Under the pieces are notes generated by a model that saw only the letters and a program-made list of their open reading frames with translations, did not search any database and had not been told where the DNA came from. From contig NZ_VDMR01000006.1 of assembly GCF_006346315.1 (NCBI RefSeq), forward strand, positions 124,001-188,000: a stretch of 64,000 nt of DNA, given 5' to 3'. The DNA comes from Nocardioides litoris. Lineage in GTDB: Bacteria > Actinomycetota > Actinomycetes > Propionibacteriales > Nocardioidaceae. Positions 52,423 through 59,888 of the stretch are shown piece by piece (position 1 is the stretch's first letter; every line of letters begins with the position of its first letter). The position numbers and the translations under genes are program-made.

Positions 52423-53571
52423 CTAGGGCTGGCCGGAGCCGCCGAGCAGCTTGTCGACGGTGCCGAGCGTGTCGTCGAGCAGGCCGCCGAGCGGGTTCTT
52501 GACCCCGGTGACGATGTCGCCGAGCGGGTCCTTGGTCGACGGCCGCGGAGCCTCGGGGGCGCGCGGAGGCGTCGGGAGGGTCGGGGTCTGCGGGGTCTCG
52601 GGCGTCTTCGACGGGGCGGTGGGCGCCGGGGCGGGGTCGCTGCCGGCGGTGGCGCCGCTGCGGCCCTTGGCCGGCGCGGAGCCGCCGGGGCGCTGGGTCG
52701 GGGTGGCGGCGCGCGGGGCGTCGGCCTCGACCTCGTCGAGCAGCGGCCCGAGGGCCGCGGTCTCGACGAGCTCGTCGAGGAGCGGGAGGGTGCTGCAGCT
52801 CGGGCAGGCGTCGTAGGCGCGCTGGGTGATGCGGTCGATGACCTGGGTCGCCTCGACCAGTGAACCGCGCACGTCGACGGGGACGAGACCCTCGAGCGCC
52901 TGCAGCGACTCCAGGCTCTGTGCGGTGAAGGAGCGCAGCTCCTGGAGCGAGGACTCGCGGCCGGTCACGGCGAAGTCGCTGATCAGCAGGTCGCTGGCCT
53001 CCTCGGCCTGGGCCGTGAAGTCGGCCAGCGTCTCGGCGATGACGGCCGGGTCCTGCTCACCGGAGCGGCTGAGCTCGTCGACCTCGTCGAGGCGCCCGGC
53101 GGCGTTGTCGAGCAGGGTGGCGCCCTTGCCCTCGGGGTCGCGCACCGCCGTGACGTGCACCTGCTCCAGGGCCCGCTTGAGGGGGTAGAGGGTGTCACCG
53201 GGCAGGGCCGACTGGGCCGCGACCGACATCGAGGTCGAGGCGCTGACCAGGGCGAAGCCGCCGACCAGGGCAGCGACGCGGCGCTCGCGTCGGCGCGTGC
53301 GGGTCGAGGTGGTGGTGCGCGCGGTGGCGGCGGGGACGGGCGTCGGCTCGGCTGCGACCAGCTCGGTCTCCGCGGCCAGCAGCAGCCGGCTGCGCAGGTC
53401 GGAGACGAACGCGGGCCGCGCCTCGGGGGCCGGGGCGCTGCGCAGCGCGGCGACCAGCTCCAGCATGCGGGCGGTCTCGAGGTCCTGGGCCTCCCCGGCG
53501 GCGCGCGTCGAGGAGCCCTCGAGCAGCGAGCTGAAGCGCTCGGCGCGGCGTCGCGCGAACACGGGGTTCAT
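52423..53571 (-). CDS. DUF5667-domain membrane protein, RsbN-like anti-sigma candidate
   Basis: A 382-residue protein: a cytoplasmic N-terminal domain of about 95 residues (FSSLLEGS..., ARMLELVAALRSAP), one membrane helix (VAALVGGFALVSASTSMSVAA), then the DUF5667 region (ALPGDTLYPLKRALEQVHV) and a helical external domain with one CPSC pair, ending in a long Pro/Thr/Ala tail. Next to a BldN-like ECF sigma gene this is the arrangement of RsbN, the anti-sigma factor of BldN, so it probably holds that sigma factor at the membrane. Direct evidence is lacking. Confidence 0.78.
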   Translation of the reverse strand: MNPVFARRRAERFSSLLEGSSTRAAGEAQDLETARMLELVAALRSAPAPEARPAFVSDLRSRLLLAAETELVAAEPTPVPAATARTTTSTRTRRRERRVAALVGGFALVSASTSMSVAAQSALPGDTLYPLKRALEQVHVTAVRDPEGKGATLLDNAAGRLDEVDELSRSGEQDPAVIAETLADFTAQAEEASDLLISDFAVTGRESSLQELRSFTAQSLESLQALEGLVPVDVRGSLVEATQVIDRITQRAYDACPSCSTLPLLDELVETAALGPLLDEVEADAPRAATPTQRPGGSAPAKGRSGATAGSDPAPAPTAPSKTPETPQTPTLPTPPRAPEAPRPSTKDPLGDIVTGVKNPLGGLLDDTLGTVDKLLGGSGQP

Positions 53572-53680
53572 CGGGTCCGTCCTGGGGATGCGGGGGCGGC
53601 TGTCAGCGACTCCAACGAGGCCGGTGCGGCCGGGGTTACGGCCGGGGCGCGGGTGATGTGGACGAGAGGGGTGAGGTGCG

Positions 53681-54454
53681 TCATCGATCGCGGATCCCCT
53701 CGGGCATCAGCTTGGCCAGGTTGCGCACCCCGCGCAGCTGCAGCTGCTTGACGGCGCCGTCGCTGCGCCCGAGGGCGGCCGCGGTCTCGGCGATGCTCAT
53801 GTCCTGCAGGAAGCGCATGACGAGGCAGTCGCGCTGCTCGTCGGGCAGCTGGGTGAGGGCCTCGAGCAGCAGCTCGTGGGTGATGCCGGCCAGCACGACC
53901 GACTCGGGGCCCTCGGTCGTGTCGTCGTGCGCCCCCATGTCCTCGGTCGTGGTCTCGAGGCGGGTGCGGCCGGCCTTGAAGTGGTCGACGGCGAGGTTGC
54001 GCGCGATGGTCATCAGCCAGGCGCCGAAGTCCTTGCCCTGCCAGCGGAACGACGTCATGTTGCGCAGCGCGCGGAAGAACGTCTCCGAGGTGAGGTCCTC
54101 GGCGAGCGCGGCCGACCGGGTGCGGTAGAAGAGGAAGCGGTAGACCGAGGGCTGGTAGTGGTCGTAGAGCTGGCCGAACGCCTCGGCGTCACCGCCGCGG
54201 GCCAGCTCGACCAGCGCGATCAGCCGCGTGCGGTCGGTCTCGGACTCCTCCGAGGAGGTGGCCAGGCCGGCGTCGCCGTAGCGGCCGCCCGGCTCGGGGC
54301 CCGGCCCGACGTCGTACCCCTCGGAGACGGCCTCGGTGAGCAGCATCCCGGTCCCGGCCCCGCCGGCGACCGCCGGGACGGGCTGGAGGGCGCGCAGGAC
54401 GGCGGCGCGCAGGGACTCGAGCCCGCGCGTGACGTCCGGCCTCGACCGAGGCAT
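53681..54454 (-). CDS. ECF RNA polymerase sigma factor, BldN-like
   Basis: A 257-residue ECF sigma factor. Residues 1-80 are an N-terminal extension (GLESLRAAVLRAL near the start) like the extension removed from Streptomyces BldN. Region 2 follows: AFGQLYDHYQPSVYRFLFYRTRSAALAEDLTSETFFRALRNMTSFRWQGKDFGAWLMTIARNL in pieces, and region 4 LTQLPDEQRDCLVMRFLQDMSIAETAAALGRSDGAVK. ATG 54454 has GGGAGGG upstream. The DUF5667 gene follows on the same strand. The similarity of the WQGxDFGAWLxTIARNL core to BldN was judged from memory. Confidence 0.88.
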   Translation of the reverse strand: MPRSRPDVTRGLESLRAAVLRALQPVPAVAGGAGTGMLLTEAVSEGYDVGPGPEPGGRYGDAGLATSSEESETDRTRLIALVELARGGDAEAFGQLYDHYQPSVYRFLFYRTRSAALAEDLTSETFFRALRNMTSFRWQGKDFGAWLMTIARNLAVDHFKAGRTRLETTTEDMGAHDDTTEGPESVVLAGITHELLLEALTQLPDEQRDCLVMRFLQDMSIAETAAALGRSDGAVKQLQLRGVRNLAKLMPEGIRDR

Positions 54455-54495
54455 GTGCCCTCCCAGGACGGGCTCCCTCCAGAGCCCTTCTGGCG

Positions 54496-54501
54496 AGGGT
54501 A
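54496..54501 (-). promoter_or_regulatory. Candidate -10 element of the sigma gene
   Basis: TACCCT on the minus strand, 41 bases before ATG 54454; leader carries the GGGAGGG ribosome-binding site. Confidence 0.4.
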
Positions 54502-54559
54502 GATCAGCGGCAGCACACCCGTACACCAAAGCGGGCAGCCGAGGGGTCTGGACCACGAG

Positions 54560-54573
54560 GTGATCTGCGTCAC
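54560..54573. promoter_or_regulatory. CRP-like operator upstream of the BldN-like sigma gene
   Basis: GTGATCTGCGTCAC matches GTGA-N6-TCAC, the core of CRP/GlxR-type sites, about 78 bases upstream of the predicted transcription start. Confidence 0.5.
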
Positions 54574-54597
54574 GTGGCCGGGGCCGTCGGCGACGGG

Positions 54598-55479
54598 TCA
54601 GCGGCGACCGCGCAGGGCGATGCCGGCCGCGACGGCACCGGTGACCGCGCCGGCCACCCCGCCGACGACCACGCCGGCGCGCGCGGCCTTGCGGCCGGTG
54701 CGGTAGTCGCGGACCCGCCAGCCGTGCTCGCGGGCGTGGGCCCGCAGGCGGGCGTCGGGGTTGATGGCCACGGGGTGGCCCACCAGGCCCAGCATCGGCA
54801 GGTCGTTGACCGAGTCGGAGTACGCCGAGCAGCGGGCCAGGTCGAGGCCCTCGCGCACCGCGAGGGCCTTGATGGCCTCGGCCTTGGCGGGCCCGTGGAG
54901 GAGGTCGCCGACGAGCTGTCCGGTGTAGACGCCGTCGACGTGCTCGGAGACCGTGCCCATGGCCCCGGTCAGCCCGAGCCGCCGCGCGATGATCTGGGCG
55001 ATCTCGATGGGGGCGGCGGTGACCAGCCAGACCCGCTGCCCCTGGTCGAGGTGCAGCTGGGCGAGCGCGCGGGTGCCGGGCCAGATGCGGTGGGCCATCA
55101 CCTCGTCGAAGATCTCCTCGCCGAGCTCCTCCAGCTCGGCGACGGTGTGGCCGGCGATGAACCCGAGCGCGGAGTTGCGGGTCTCGGCGATGTGGTCGGG
55201 GTCCTCGACCCCGACGACGCGGAAGTAGAGCTGCATCCACATCGCGCCGAGGATGTCCTTGGTCGTGAAGAACTTGCGCCGGTGCAGCCCCTTGGCGAGG
55301 TGGAAGATGCTCGCGCCCTGCATCACGGTGTTGTCGACGTCGAAGAACGCCGCGGCCGCCGGGTCGCCCGGGGCCTCCAGCGCGGACTCGACCTCGGTCG
55401 CCGCGGCCGCCGCCTCGCCGGCCAGGACGGAGCGCTGCCGCAGGTCGAGCGGTCGACGCTGCTTCTCGGCGGGGGCCAC
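54598..55479 (-). CDS. HAD-IB family phosphatase (SerB-like)
   Basis: A 293-residue HAD phosphatase with motif I FFDVDNTVM (Asp47, Asp49), motif II VWLVTAAPIEIA, motif III Lys in GPAKAEAI and motif IV SAYSDSVNDLPML. The C-terminus is one hydrophobic helix (GVVVGGVAGAVTGAVAAGIAL), so it is membrane-tethered. Equivalent to the serB1 gene of mycobacteria in this locus; the true substrate may be a phospholipid-type phosphomonoester rather than phosphoserine. GTG 55479 follows TACAGT by six bases. Confidence 0.88.
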   Translation of the reverse strand: MAPAEKQRRPLDLRQRSVLAGEAAAAATEVESALEAPGDPAAAAFFDVDNTVMQGASIFHLAKGLHRRKFFTTKDILGAMWMQLYFRVVGVEDPDHIAETRNSALGFIAGHTVAELEELGEEIFDEVMAHRIWPGTRALAQLHLDQGQRVWLVTAAPIEIAQIIARRLGLTGAMGTVSEHVDGVYTGQLVGDLLHGPAKAEAIKALAVREGLDLARCSAYSDSVNDLPMLGLVGHPVAINPDARLRAHAREHGWRVRDYRTGRKAARAGVVVGGVAGAVTGAVAAGIALRGRR

Positions 55480-55485
55480 GGGGCC

Positions 55486-55491
55486 ACTGTA
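55486..55491 (-). promoter_or_regulatory. -10 element of the HAD-IB gene
   Basis: TACAGT on the minus strand, six bases before GTG 55479. Confidence 0.55.
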
Positions 55492-55567
55492 GGAGCAAGC
55501 CCACCCCGTCAGGTGACCCTCCGCGCCGGCCCGTCGTCCACGACGGGTCGACGGCGACGGCGGCTCG

Positions 55568-55573
55568 TAGACT
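55568..55573 (+). promoter_or_regulatory. -10 element of the acyl-CoA ligase gene
   Basis: TAGACT seven bases before ATG 55581. Confidence 0.55.
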
Positions 55574-55580
55574 GCCGCGC

Positions 55581-57233
55581 ATGCCTGGCGCCCCCACCCC
55601 CGACCGAGCGGCCGGCCCCGTGGGCCTCCCGGGCCCGGCCGCGCTGGTCACGAGCGCCGCGGCCGAGCACCCCGACAAGCTCGCGATCGTCGAGGCCGGC
55701 GGCCGCAGCCTGACCTGGGCCGCCCTCGACGACGAGGTGGCGCGCGTGGCGACCGGGCTCGGGGCGGCCGGCGTCCTGGCCGGCTACCGGGTCGTGCTCG
55801 TGCTCGGCAACCGCCTCGAGTTCGTCACGACCTACCTCGGCACCCTGCGCGCCCAGGCGGTCGCCGTCCCGCTCAACCCCGTGTCCAGCGCCCGCGAGGT
55901 GGCCCGTGTCCTCGCCGACTGCGGTGCCCGGGTCGTCGTCGCCGACGTCGACACGGTGACCCTCGTGCGCGAGGCCGTCGCCGGTGTCGACGCCGCGCTC
56001 GCCGGCGCGCCCGGCACCCTCGACGACGACTTCCCGGCCGAGGTCCGCGACCGGCTCGTCCGCCCGCGGGTCGTGGTGGTCGGGGCGACGCTGCAGCCGG
56101 GGGAGCGGTCCTACGACCACCTGCGCGCCGACACGGCCCGCCCGGCGCCGCCGCTGCAGGACCCCGAGCGGGTCGCGGCCCTGCTCTACACCAGCGGGAC
56201 GACGGGGCTGCCGCGCGCGGCCATGATCAGCCATCGTGCGCTCGCCGCCAACATCGAGCAGGTCGCCGAGGTCGAGCCGCCGATGGTCCACGGCGACGAC
56301 GTGGTGCTGGGGGTGCTCCCCCTCTTCCACGTCTACGGGCTCAACGCGGTCCTCGGCACGGTGCTGCGCAGCCGGGCCAAGCTGGTCCTGGCCGAGCGCT
56401 TCGACCCCCAGGGCACCCTCGACCTCGTCGACGACGAGGCCTGCAGCGTGCTCCCGGTCGCGCCGGCCGTGTTCGCCCACTGGCGCGAGGTCGACCTCGA
56501 CGGCCGGCTCGGACCGGTCCGGCTCGTGCTGTCGGGCTCCGCGCCCGTCGGCCCCGAGGTCACCGCCGCGTTCACCGCCCGCACCGGGGTGCCCGTCCAC
56601 CAGGGCTACGGCCTGACGGAGGCGGCCCCCGTCGTCACCAGCACCCTCTGCTCCGCCGACCCGGCGCCCGGCAGCGTGGGCGCGCCCCTCGACGGGATCG
56701 AGCTGCGCCTGGTCGAGGAGACCGGACGGGTCGTGCCCCACGGGTCCGACGACCCCGGCGAGATCCAGCTGCGCGGCCCCAACCTGTTCAGCGGCTACTG
56801 GCCCGACGGGGCCGACGGTCCCGACGCCGAGGGCTGGTGGTCCACCGGCGACGTCGGGTTCGTCGACGCCTCCGGCGACGTCTTCCTGGTCGACCGGGTC
56901 AAGGAGCTGGTCATCGTCTCGGGCTTCAACGTCTACCCGGTCGAGGTCGAGCGGGTCGCGGCCGAGGTCGAGGGCGTCGCCGACGTCGCGGTGATCGGGG
57001 TGCCCGACGAGGAGACCGGCGAGGCCGTCGTCGCCTACGTCGTGGCGCCCGGGCGGGGCGTGGAGGCCACCGCCGAGGCGGTCCGGGCCGCGTGCGAGCG
57101 GTCCCTGGCGCGGTTCAAGGTGCCCGCGCGCATCGAGGTCGTCACGACCCTGCCGCACGGCACCACCGGCAAGGTGCAGAAGGGCCGGCTGCGCGGCCTT
57201 GAGCGCCGCCGCGCCCTGGGGCTGCTGGAGTGA
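55581..57233 (+). CDS. Fatty acyl-CoA / AMP-dependent ligase
   Basis: A 550-residue adenylate-forming enzyme that activates a carboxylic acid with ATP and joins it to CoA. Motifs: P-loop ALLYTSGTTGLPRAAM, VHQGYGLTEAAPV, WWSTGDVGFVDASGDVFLVDRVKELVIVSGFNVYP in pieces (hinge Asp and A8 loop) and the catalytic Lys in TTGKVQKGRLRGL. Fatty-acid specificity is likely from overall layout but unproven. The glutaredoxin gene overlaps its stop by four bases. It is an insertion relative to the mycobacterial order between serB1 and the glutaredoxin gene. Confidence 0.9.
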   Translation: MPGAPTPDRAAGPVGLPGPAALVTSAAAEHPDKLAIVEAGGRSLTWAALDDEVARVATGLGAAGVLAGYRVVLVLGNRLEFVTTYLGTLRAQAVAVPLNPVSSAREVARVLADCGARVVVADVDTVTLVREAVAGVDAALAGAPGTLDDDFPAEVRDRLVRPRVVVVGATLQPGERSYDHLRADTARPAPPLQDPERVAALLYTSGTTGLPRAAMISHRALAANIEQVAEVEPPMVHGDDVVLGVLPLFHVYGLNAVLGTVLRSRAKLVLAERFDPQGTLDLVDDEACSVLPVAPAVFAHWREVDLDGRLGPVRLVLSGSAPVGPEVTAAFTARTGVPVHQGYGLTEAAPVVTSTLCSADPAPGSVGAPLDGIELRLVEETGRVVPHGSDDPGEIQLRGPNLFSGYWPDGADGPDAEGWWSTGDVGFVDASGDVFLVDRVKELVIVSGFNVYPVEVERVAAEVEGVADVAVIGVPDEETGEAVVAYVVAPGRGVEATAEAVRAACERSLARFKVPARIEVVTTLPHGTTGKVQKGRLRGLERRRALGLLE

Positions 57234-57466
57234 GCGCGCGCGTCACGCTCTACTCCCGCGCGGGCTGCCACCTGTGCGAGGAGGCCGAGGCCGTGGTCGC
57301 CCGGGTCTGCGCCGACCTGGGGGAGGAGTACGCCGTGGTCGACGTCGACGGAGACCCCGAGCTGCAGCGCCGGTTCACCGACGAGGTCCCGGTGACCTTC
57401 GTCGACGGTCGCCAGCACGACTTCTGGCGGGTCGACGAGGCCCGCCTGCGCACCGCGCTGGCCTGA
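57230..57466 (+). CDS. Glutaredoxin-like protein
   Basis: A 78-residue thioredoxin-fold protein beginning VTLYSRAGCHLCEEAEAVV with the redox CHLC pair, a cis-Pro in EVPVTFVDGRQH and DF/W at the end. It should reduce or transfer disulfides; in actinobacteria such proteins sit beside hemA (Rv0508 position). GTG 57230 overlaps the ligase stop (GTGA). Confidence 0.85.
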   Translation: MSARVTLYSRAGCHLCEEAEAVVARVCADLGEEYAVVDVDGDPELQRRFTDEVPVTFVDGRQHDFWRVDEARLRTALA

Positions 57467-57547
57467 GCACGACGTCACTCCCCGGACCTGTCGCCGACAC
57501 CCTCCGCGCAAGTCCCCGGGGACGTGTGCTAGGTCTCGCCGCCGGAT

Positions 57548-57567
57548 TTTGTTCCCCCGTTCACAAA
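57548..57567. promoter_or_regulatory. Degenerate Rex operator upstream of rex
   Basis: TTTGTTCCCCCGTTCACAAA keeps the outer TTTGT...ACAAA and the right half TTCACAA of the Rex consensus TTGTGAA-N4-TTCACAA, while the left half is altered. It overlaps the predicted -35 of rex, as an autorepression site should. Confidence 0.6.
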
Positions 57568-57571
57568 GTCC

Positions 57572-57577
57572 TACGGT
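57572..57577 (+). promoter_or_regulatory. -10 element of rex
   Basis: TACGGT, 17 bases after the TTGTTC (57549-57554) within the Rex box; the leader is about 40 bases. Confidence 0.45.
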
Positions 57578-57622
57578 GAACGGGTCGGTCCACCCCTTCC
57601 GGACCGTCTAGGAAGCAGAGCG

Positions 57623-58279
57623 GTGACCGCACGCAGCAGCAGCGAGAGCGCCCGGGAGATCCCAGAGGCGACGGTCGCGCGGCTGCCCGTCTACCTGCGG
57701 GCGCTGACGACCCTGGCCGACGACGGCACCCGCACCTGCTCCAGCGAGGAGCTGGCCCTGGCGGCCGGCGTCAACTCCGCCAAGCTCCGCAAGGACCTGT
57801 CCTACCTCGGCAGCTACGGCACCCGCGGCGTCGGGTACGACGTCGACTACCTGCGCTACCAGATCGCCCGCGAGATCGGCGTCACGCAGGACTGGCCCGT
57901 CGTCATCGTCGGCATCGGCAACCTCGGCCACGCCCTGGCCAACTACTCCGGCTTCCGCAGCCGCGGCTTCCGGGTCGTGGCCCTGCTCGACGCCGACGAC
58001 ACCCGCCACGGCGAGGTCGTCGCGGGCGTCGACGTACGACCGTTCGGCGACCTCGAGGAGATCGTCGCGACCCACGGCGTGGCCATCGGCGTCATCGCGA
58101 CGCCCGCCCACGCCGCGCAGGACGTGGCCGACCGGATGGTCGGCTGCGGCATCACCAGCATCTTGAACTTCGCTCCCGGCGTGCTCGCCGTGCCCGAGGG
58201 CGTCGACGTCCGCAAGGTCGACCTGTCGATCGAGCTCCAGATCCTGGCCTACCACCAGCAGCGCAAGGCCGCGCTGTGA
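57623..58279 (+). CDS. rex: Redox-sensing transcriptional repressor Rex
   Basis: Rex binds DNA when NADH is low and lets go when NADH rises. The 218-residue protein has an N-terminal winged helix (PEATVARLPVYLRAL, TCSSEELALAAGVNSAKLRKDLSYLGSYGTRGVGYDV) and a Rossmann domain with VIVGIGNLGHAL. The carboxy helix VDLSIELQILAYHQQ is the dimer swap helix. GTG 57623. Together with hemA, hemC, hemD and hemB it forms the actinobacterial rex-hem operon. Its TGA overlaps the start of the VTSP frame by GTGA. Confidence 0.95.
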   Translation: MTARSSSESAREIPEATVARLPVYLRALTTLADDGTRTCSSEELALAAGVNSAKLRKDLSYLGSYGTRGVGYDVDYLRYQIAREIGVTQDWPVVIVGIGNLGHALANYSGFRSRGFRVVALLDADDTRHGEVVAGVDVRPFGDLEEIVATHGVAIGVIATPAHAAQDVADRMVGCGITSILNFAPGVLAVPEGVDVRKVDLSIELQILAYHQQRKAAL

Positions 58280-58539
58280 CCGATCCCGTGACCAGTCCCG
58301 TGACCAGTCCCGTGACCAGTCCCGTGACCAGTCCCGTGACCAGTCCCGTGACCAGTCCCGTGACCAGTCCCGTGACCAGTCCCGTGACCAGTCCCGTGAC
58401 CAGTCCCGTGACCAGTCCCGTGACCAGTCCCGTGACCAGTCCCGTGACCAGTCCCGTGACCAGTCCCGTGACCAGTCCCGTGACCAGTCCCGTGACCAGT
58501 CCCGTGACCAGTCCCGTGACCAGTCCCGTGACCAGTCCT
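58276..58539 (+). repeat. 12-bp tandem array (GTGACCAGTCCC) of 22 units
   Basis: Unit 1 is GTGACCGATCCC; units 2-21 are identical GTGACCAGTCCC; unit 22 ends in T. Each unit carries an in-frame GTG and, shifted by one, a TGA. The length is a multiple of three, so gain or loss of units keeps the frame. Confidence 0.97.
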
Positions 58540-58572
58540 GTGAGCCCGACGAGCGTGAGGAGCAACCCGTGA
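58276..58572 (+). CDS. VTSP-repeat open reading frame between rex and hemA
   Basis: An uninterrupted 98-codon frame starting at GTG 58276 inside the rex stop (GTGA) and ending at a TGA (58570-58572) inside the hemA GTG (GTGA), so both junctions have the operon-coupling signature. It reads VTDP, then 21 VTSP tetrapeptides, then VSPTSVRSNP. The 3' end carries GAGGAG (58557-58562), the ribosome-binding site of hemA. No homology to a known protein is recognisable and the product would be a low-complexity Thr/Ser/Pro/Val chain. It may be a coupling device rather than a functional protein. Confidence 0.5.
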   Translation: MTDPVTSPVTSPVTSPVTSPVTSPVTSPVTSPVTSPVTSPVTSPVTSPVTSPVTSPVTSPVTSPVTSPVTSPVTSPVTSPVTSPVTSPVSPTSVRSNP

Positions 58573-59888
58573 GCGTGCTGGTCGTCGGCATCTCCCACAA
58601 CTCAGCCCCCGTGTCCGTGCTGGAGCGGGTGGCCCTGGACGCCCCGGGCGTGCAGAAGCTGCTCACCGACGCGGCCACCTGCGAGCACGTCACCGAGGCC
58701 GCGGTGGTCTCCACGTGCAACCGCGTCGAGGTGTACGCCGAGGTCGACCGCTTCCACGGCAGCGTGGAGTCCCTCTCGCGCCTGCTCGTCGAGCGCACCG
58801 GCGAGTCCGCCGAGTCGATGGTGCCCCACCTCTACGTCCACTACGACGACGGCGCGGTGGCCCACCTGTTCCGGGTGGCTGCCGGCCTCGACTCGATGGC
58901 CGTCGGCGAGGGCCAGATCCTCGGCCAGGCACGCGACGCGCTGCGCCTCGGCCAGGAGGTCGGCAGCGTCGGCCCCGCCCTGAACTCGCTGTTCCAGCAG
59001 GCCCTGCGCGTGGGCAAGCGCGCCCGCGCCGAGACCGGCATCGACCGCGTCGCCCCGACCCTGGTCACCGCCGGGCTCGACCGCGCCGACGCGTCCTCGA
59101 CCACCGGCGAGGCCGTCCGCGGCAAGTACGTCGTCGTGGTCGGCGCCGGCGCGATGGCCGGCCTGGCCACCGCCACCGTCAGCCGGCTCGGCGCCGCCCA
59201 CATCAGCGTGGTCAACCGCTCGCCGGAGCGCGCCCGCCGGCTCGCGACCGAGCACGGCGGCGTCGCCGTGGCCCTGGCCGACCTGGCCGACGAGCTGACC
59301 CGCGCCGACGTCGTGATCACCTGCACCGGGGCGACCGGGGTGCTCATCACCCGCGACATGGTCGCCCGGGCCCGCGAGGGCCTCGACCGTCCGCTCGCGC
59401 TGGTCGACGTGGCCCTGCCCCACGACGTCGAGCCCAGCGTCGGCGAGCTGCCGGGGGTCACCCTGACCGGCCTGGCCGAGCTCGCCGGCACCCTCGCGGG
59501 CAGCGACGCCGGCCGCGAGGTCGCCGAGGTGCGCCGCATCGTCAGCGAGGAGGTCACCGCCTTCCTCGCCGCCCGTCGCCAGGCCAGCGTCACCCCGACC
59601 GTGGTCGCGCTGCGCTCGATGGCCACGTCGGTCGTCGACGCCGAGATGGCCCGCCTCGAGGCGCGGCTGCCGGGCCTCGACGACCACGCCCGCGCCGAGG
59701 TGCGCCACGCCGTGCGCCGCGTCGCCGACAAGCTGCTGCACGAGCCGACGGTGCGCGTGAAGGCCCTGGCCAACGAGCAGGGCGCGGTGTCCTACGAGCG
59801 CGCGCTCGCCGAGCTGTTCGCGCTCGACCCCGAGGCCGTCGAGGCCGTCACCCGGCCCTCCGCGGTGGGGGAGGCCCCCGCCCCGTGA
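58569..59888 (+). CDS. hemA: Glutamyl-tRNA reductase
   Basis: HemA reduces glutamyl-tRNA to glutamate-1-semialdehyde with NADPH, the first step of C5-pathway haem synthesis. The 439-residue protein has the catalytic Cys50 in VVSTCNRVEVY, the GLDSMAVGEGQILGQ substrate segment, the NADPH loop VVVGAGAMAGLATATVSRL and a C-terminal dimerisation helix. GTG 58569 overlaps the VTSP frame stop and has GAGGAG upstream. hemC follows by another GTGA overlap. hemL is not in this window. Confidence 0.96.
   Translation: MSVLVVGISHNSAPVSVLERVALDAPGVQKLLTDAATCEHVTEAAVVSTCNRVEVYAEVDRFHGSVESLSRLLVERTGESAESMVPHLYVHYDDGAVAHLFRVAAGLDSMAVGEGQILGQARDALRLGQEVGSVGPALNSLFQQALRVGKRARAETGIDRVAPTLVTAGLDRADASSTTGEAVRGKYVVVVGAGAMAGLATATVSRLGAAHISVVNRSPERARRLATEHGGVAVALADLADELTRADVVITCTGATGVLITRDMVARAREGLDRPLALVDVALPHDVEPSVGELPGVTLTGLAELAGTLAGSDAGREVAEVRRIVSEEVTAFLAARRQASVTPTVVALRSMATSVVDAEMARLEARLPGLDDHARAEVRHAVRRVADKLLHEPTVRVKALANEQGAVSYERALAELFALDPEAVEAVTRPSAVGEAPAP

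Noticed and set aside
58276..58539. CRISPR array
   Set aside because: The repeats are 12 bp and directly adjacent with no spacers, and no cas genes are present.
58152..58598. Minus-strand 148-codon frame with 20-plus LVTG repeats over the tandem array
   Set aside because: A 12-bp repeat without stops yields several open frames. Unlike the plus-strand frame this one has no coupling to flanking genes and runs against the rex-hem transcript.
57608..58798. Minus-strand 396-codon frame with DWSR repeats
   Set aside because: Also a by-product of the 12-bp array, extended into antisense of rex and hemA; no start signals.
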